Source of the DNA: Kineothrix sp. IPX-CK
GTDB taxonomy: Bacteria; Bacillota; Clostridia; Lachnospirales; Lachnospiraceae
Length of the DNA: 64,000 nucleotides
Assembly: GCF_039134705.1 (NCBI RefSeq)
Contig: NZ_CP146256.1
Span: 4,216,001-4,280,000 of the forward strand
Direction: 5' to 3'
Below, piece by piece: positions 61,428 to 64,000 of this stretch. The notes under the pieces are model-generated. The model saw only the letters and a list, made by a program, of their open reading frames with translations, was not told the origin of the DNA and searched no databases. Within the stretch, counting starts at the first letter, position 1. Each line of letters starts with the position of its first letter. The translations under genes and the position numbers were made by a program.

Positions 61428-62780
61428 ATGTTAAAACATTCTTTACCTGAAATAAAAACTATGCTGCCGGGCCCCAAAGCCCGCAGCATTTTGGAAAGAA
61501 GACAAGAGGCTATACCGGGATCCATAAAGTCTATTTATCCCTGCGTAATCGGCAGAGGAGAAGGGGCAATGGTCGAGGATGTGGATGGAAACAGGTTCCT
61601 TGACTGGGTCGGAGGGGTCGGCGTTCTGAATGTAGGATACAGCCACCCGGAATTGATAGAAGCAGTGAAGGAGCAATCCGGGAAATATTTTCACGCCATG
61701 ATGAACATCATCACTCACGAGGGGTATGTTGCTCTTGCAGAAAAATTAAACCAAATAGTCCCATTAAAATCAGAGCGAAAAAAGACTATGTTTGCGAATT
61801 CCGGGGCTGAAGGCATTGAAAATGCCGTAAAAACTGCAAAATCCTATACCGGGCGGCCCAATATCATCGTTTTTTCCGGTGCCTTTCATGGGAGAACGCT
61901 TTTGACCGCTACCATGACAGCAAAGAAAGCATATGCGGTGGGAATGGGGCCATTCCCTGATGGTATATACAGGGCAGAGTTCCCGTATTTTTACAGAAAT
62001 CCGGAAGGCTGCAGCGAGAAGGACGTAATAGCGTACTATCTTGAGAAGCTGAATAAGGTGTTCGAAGAGGCATCGCCCGCTAAATATGTGGCTGCAATCG
62101 TGGTAGAACCGGTACAGGGCGAAGGAGGCTTTATTCCGGCTCCTTTGGAATGGGTCAAGGCCGTTCGTAAAATTTGCGATGAGAACGGAATCCTGTTGAT
62201 AGCCGATGAAGTTCAAACCGGATTTGCAAGATCCGGAAGAATGTTTGTTTCTGATTACTGGAAGGAGGCCGGATGTCCTCCTGATATTCTGGTAACTGCC
62301 AAATCTATTGCAGGAGGAATCCCGCTGAGTGCAGTAACGGCATCGGAAGATATCTTTAACGGTGTTACGGCAGGCATTCTGGGCGGAACCTACGGCGGCA
62401 ATGCGCTTGCCTGCGCCTCTGCGCTGAAGGTCTTCGAAATCATAGAAAGAGAAGGTTTATGTGAACGCTCTCTGGAAATCGCGAAAAAGTGCCGCAGCAG
62501 ATTCTTAAGCTGGCAGGAGGAGTTTGAGGAGCTTGGAGATGTCAGAGGAATCGGCTGCATGATGGGAATAGAATTCGTCACGGATAAGCAAAGCCGCAAA
62601 CCCGCCACAAAGCAAGTTTCCGATATTATCGATCATTGTGTGCAGCACGGTCTGATTATAGAAAGTGCCGGAGCATATTCTAATGTTATCCGTTTTTTAT
62701 GTCCTCTTGTAGTTACGGATGCCCAACTGGAGCGGGGACTGGATATTCTGTATACCGCAATCAAAGCAAGCCGTAAATAA
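61428..62780 (+). CDS. Class III aminotransferase, GABA-aminotransferase-like
   Basis: 450 residues. NSGAEGIENAVKTAKSYTGRP, VAAIVVEPVQGEGGFIPAP, LLIADEVQTGFARSGRMFV and the PLP lysine in VTAKSIAGGIPLSAV are the GabT signature set. GGTYGGNALACASAL follows. It transfers the amino group of an omega-amino acid to 2-oxoglutarate or pyruvate. A GATAAGGAG site precedes the ATG. It is the last gene of the catabolic cluster. Confidence 0.88.
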   Translation: MLKHSLPEIKTMLPGPKARSILERRQEAIPGSIKSIYPCVIGRGEGAMVEDVDGNRFLDWVGGVGVLNVGYSHPELIEAVKEQSGKYFHAMMNIITHEGYVALAEKLNQIVPLKSERKKTMFANSGAEGIENAVKTAKSYTGRPNIIVFSGAFHGRTLLTATMTAKKAYAVGMGPFPDGIYRAEFPYFYRNPEGCSEKDVIAYYLEKLNKVFEEASPAKYVAAIVVEPVQGEGGFIPAPLEWVKAVRKICDENGILLIADEVQTGFARSGRMFVSDYWKEAGCPPDILVTAKSIAGGIPLSAVTASEDIFNGVTAGILGGTYGGNALACASALKVFEIIEREGLCERSLEIAKKCRSRFLSWQEEFEELGDVRGIGCMMGIEFVTDKQSRKPATKQVSDIIDHCVQHGLIIESAGAYSNVIRFLCPLVVTDAQLERGLDILYTAIKASRK

Positions 62781-62941
62781 TATACGAAGACCTGACTGCC
62801 GCCGGAAAAATTGTCCGCTCTGTTTGTTGCCACAAACTAATTCTCCGTTTATAATACGAATAACCGCAAGTAAAATCAAGCAGTAATCTCTCTATTTCTA
62901 TATAATAAACGCAGGGTGGTTGAAACGAGGTGAACAGACGA

Positions 62942-63907
62942 ATGTACGAATGGCAGAAGCAAATTCAAGTCATCGTTGATGAAATTGACGAATGTATTAA
63001 AAATTATAATGATGAAGCTTTGACACTAAGCTTTCTTTCCCGCAGTCTGGGCTATTCTGAATTTTATACAACGAGAAAATTCAAAGAAATATCGGGTATG
63101 CAATTCAGGGATTATCTACGGCATAGAAAATTAGCCTTTGCACTAAAAGAGGTGCGGGATAGTGAAAAATGTATTTTGGATATTGCTTTTGATTATGGTT
63201 TTTCATCTCATGAAGCTTTTACCAGAGCTTTCAAGAGCACATATGGCATAACTCCCAGCGAGTACCGGAAAAAGCCTAAGCCTGTCGTTCTTCGTACAAA
63301 AATAAACCCTTTCGACCGCTACTTTTTAGGATTAGGAGAGATTGGAATGATGAAATCCACAGATGATGTTAAAATTTATTTTGTAACAATTCCCGCACAC
63401 AAATTTTTGCACATTAAAAACTATGAGAGCAATGGGTATTGGGATTTTTGGCAAAAGCAAAGTCTCATACCGGGGCAGGACTGCGAAACAATTTGCGGCT
63501 TACTCGATAGTATAAAAGGCAAATTGGACGACGATGGCGGAAGCGAGTCTAATTGCAGCGGCGGTCAGATTATGGCGTATATCAACGACCCGGACGGGAG
63601 ACTCTGTGATTGGGGTATCCCTCGCACAGAGTGCTGGGGCGTACGACTTCCTGCTGATTATGAAGGCGAAGTACCACCACAAATGCTTATGGCTGATGTT
63701 CCCGAAGCCGAGTATATTGTTTTTGAACATGGCCCATTCGATTATGAGCAAGAAAATCGTAGTGTTGAGGAAAAGATTGAAAAGGCAATGGCAGCTTTTG
63801 ATTTTACAGGCACTGGTTACTGCTACGATACTTCCCCCGGCAGAATAATTTACTTTTATTATAATCCCGAAAGGGTTTTTAAGTATATCAGACCTGTGCG
63901 GAAGTAA
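62942..63907 (+). CDS. AraC-family regulator with GyrI-like effector domain
   Basis: 321 residues. The N-terminal AraC double helix-turn-helix (about 20-115) has LTLSFLSRSLGYSEFYTTRKFKEISG and ILDIAFDYGFSSHEAFTRAFKSTYGITPSEYRK. A GyrI-like small-molecule-binding domain (about 140-320) has FVTIPAHKFLHIKNYES and EYIVFEHGPFDYE. ATG 62942 is chosen since GAGGTG lies 9 bases upstream. It is similar in layout to Rob/BltR-type multidrug regulators. The last 93 bases of the window show no gene. Confidence 0.88.
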   Translation: MYEWQKQIQVIVDEIDECIKNYNDEALTLSFLSRSLGYSEFYTTRKFKEISGMQFRDYLRHRKLAFALKEVRDSEKCILDIAFDYGFSSHEAFTRAFKSTYGITPSEYRKKPKPVVLRTKINPFDRYFLGLGEIGMMKSTDDVKIYFVTIPAHKFLHIKNYESNGYWDFWQKQSLIPGQDCETICGLLDSIKGKLDDDGGSESNCSGGQIMAYINDPDGRLCDWGIPRTECWGVRLPADYEGEVPPQMLMADVPEAEYIVFEHGPFDYEQENRSVEEKIEKAMAAFDFTGTGYCYDTSPGRIIYFYYNPERVFKYIRPVRK

Positions 63908-64000
63908 ATAAAACCGACATTTTATGTATAATCAAATTATTTATCGCTCAACAGTTTATCCCTTAGTTTTATTAACGCCCTTACTTTCATCTGATTTACA

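Overview
The window looks like a chromosomal segment of an anaerobic Clostridia member, most like Lachnospiraceae. The evidence is moderate-to-low GC, strong AGGAGG-type ribosome binding sites, a T-box leader, a YesMN-type sensor pair, ECF and lantibiotic-immunity transporters, and a complete 4-hydroxybutyryl-CoA dehydratase locus. No rRNA, tRNA or CRISPR array was seen. The only mobile element is one IS200-type insertion sequence. Gene order is typical of a mosaic accessory and metabolic chromosome region rather than a phage or plasmid.

Layout. 0-5 kb: an operon of YesM-like histidine kinase, AraC-type response regulator and a sugar-type solute-binding protein, closed by a terminator and lacking permeases. 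5-10 kb: a tannase/feruloyl-esterase-like lipoprotein, a cupin, an IS200 copy, a membrane-protein remnant and a collagen-like protein behind a LexA-type box. 10-14 kb: a DUF4256 protein, a methyltransferase, an ATPase, then an alanine-type T-box leader in front of an aminotransferase. 14-22 kb: a degenerate PAS-AAA-Fis regulator, then a LuxC/LuxE/ACP/acyl-ligase/hydrolase operon with a divergent FabZ-like dehydratase and no luciferase. 21.8-26 kb: lactonase, 4-hydroxybutyrate CoA-transferase, two small Fe-S-type proteins and 4-hydroxybutyryl-CoA dehydratase. 26-30 kb: two cobalamin-independent methionine synthase family genes behind a MET-box-like palindrome. 30-35 kb: a lantibiotic-immunity ABC transporter and a divergent two-component system. 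35-42 kb: two half-size ABC exporter-fold proteins, an AraC regulator and an ECF importer, probably for an iron chelate or similar ligand. 42-45 kb: an alkylation-repair operon. 45-49 kb: PadR with a methyltransferase, EamA exporter with a MocR regulator, and decayed genes. 49-56 kb: RNA-related genes (two DEAD-box helicases, DUF1456, DUF2089, an RsmH paralogue) and a DtxR regulator. 55.7-62.8 kb: PucR regulator, cytidylate-kinase-like protein, amino-acid ABC transporter, Fe-alcohol dehydrogenase and a GABA-type aminotransferase. The window ends with an AraC/GyrI-like regulator.

How the genes may work together. The 57-63 kb cluster could import an omega-amino acid such as GABA, transaminate it to succinate semialdehyde and reduce it to 4-hydroxybutyrate. 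The 22-26 kb cluster could then activate and dehydrate it to crotonyl-CoA. The lactonase could feed gamma-butyrolactone into the same pathway. An identical TGCATTTTTGCA element lies about 50 bp upstream of both the degenerate regulator and the dehydratase operon, which suggests that the regulator controls the pathway.

The two loci I rate as most likely to be under-described are the luciferase-free luxCDE-like operon and this 4-hydroxybutyrate regulon. Several genes show apparent frameshifts or decay: a PF04020-type membrane protein, a SHOCT-like paralogue, and the 5' end of the amino-acid permease. All functions are inferred by reading the sequence; no database search was run.
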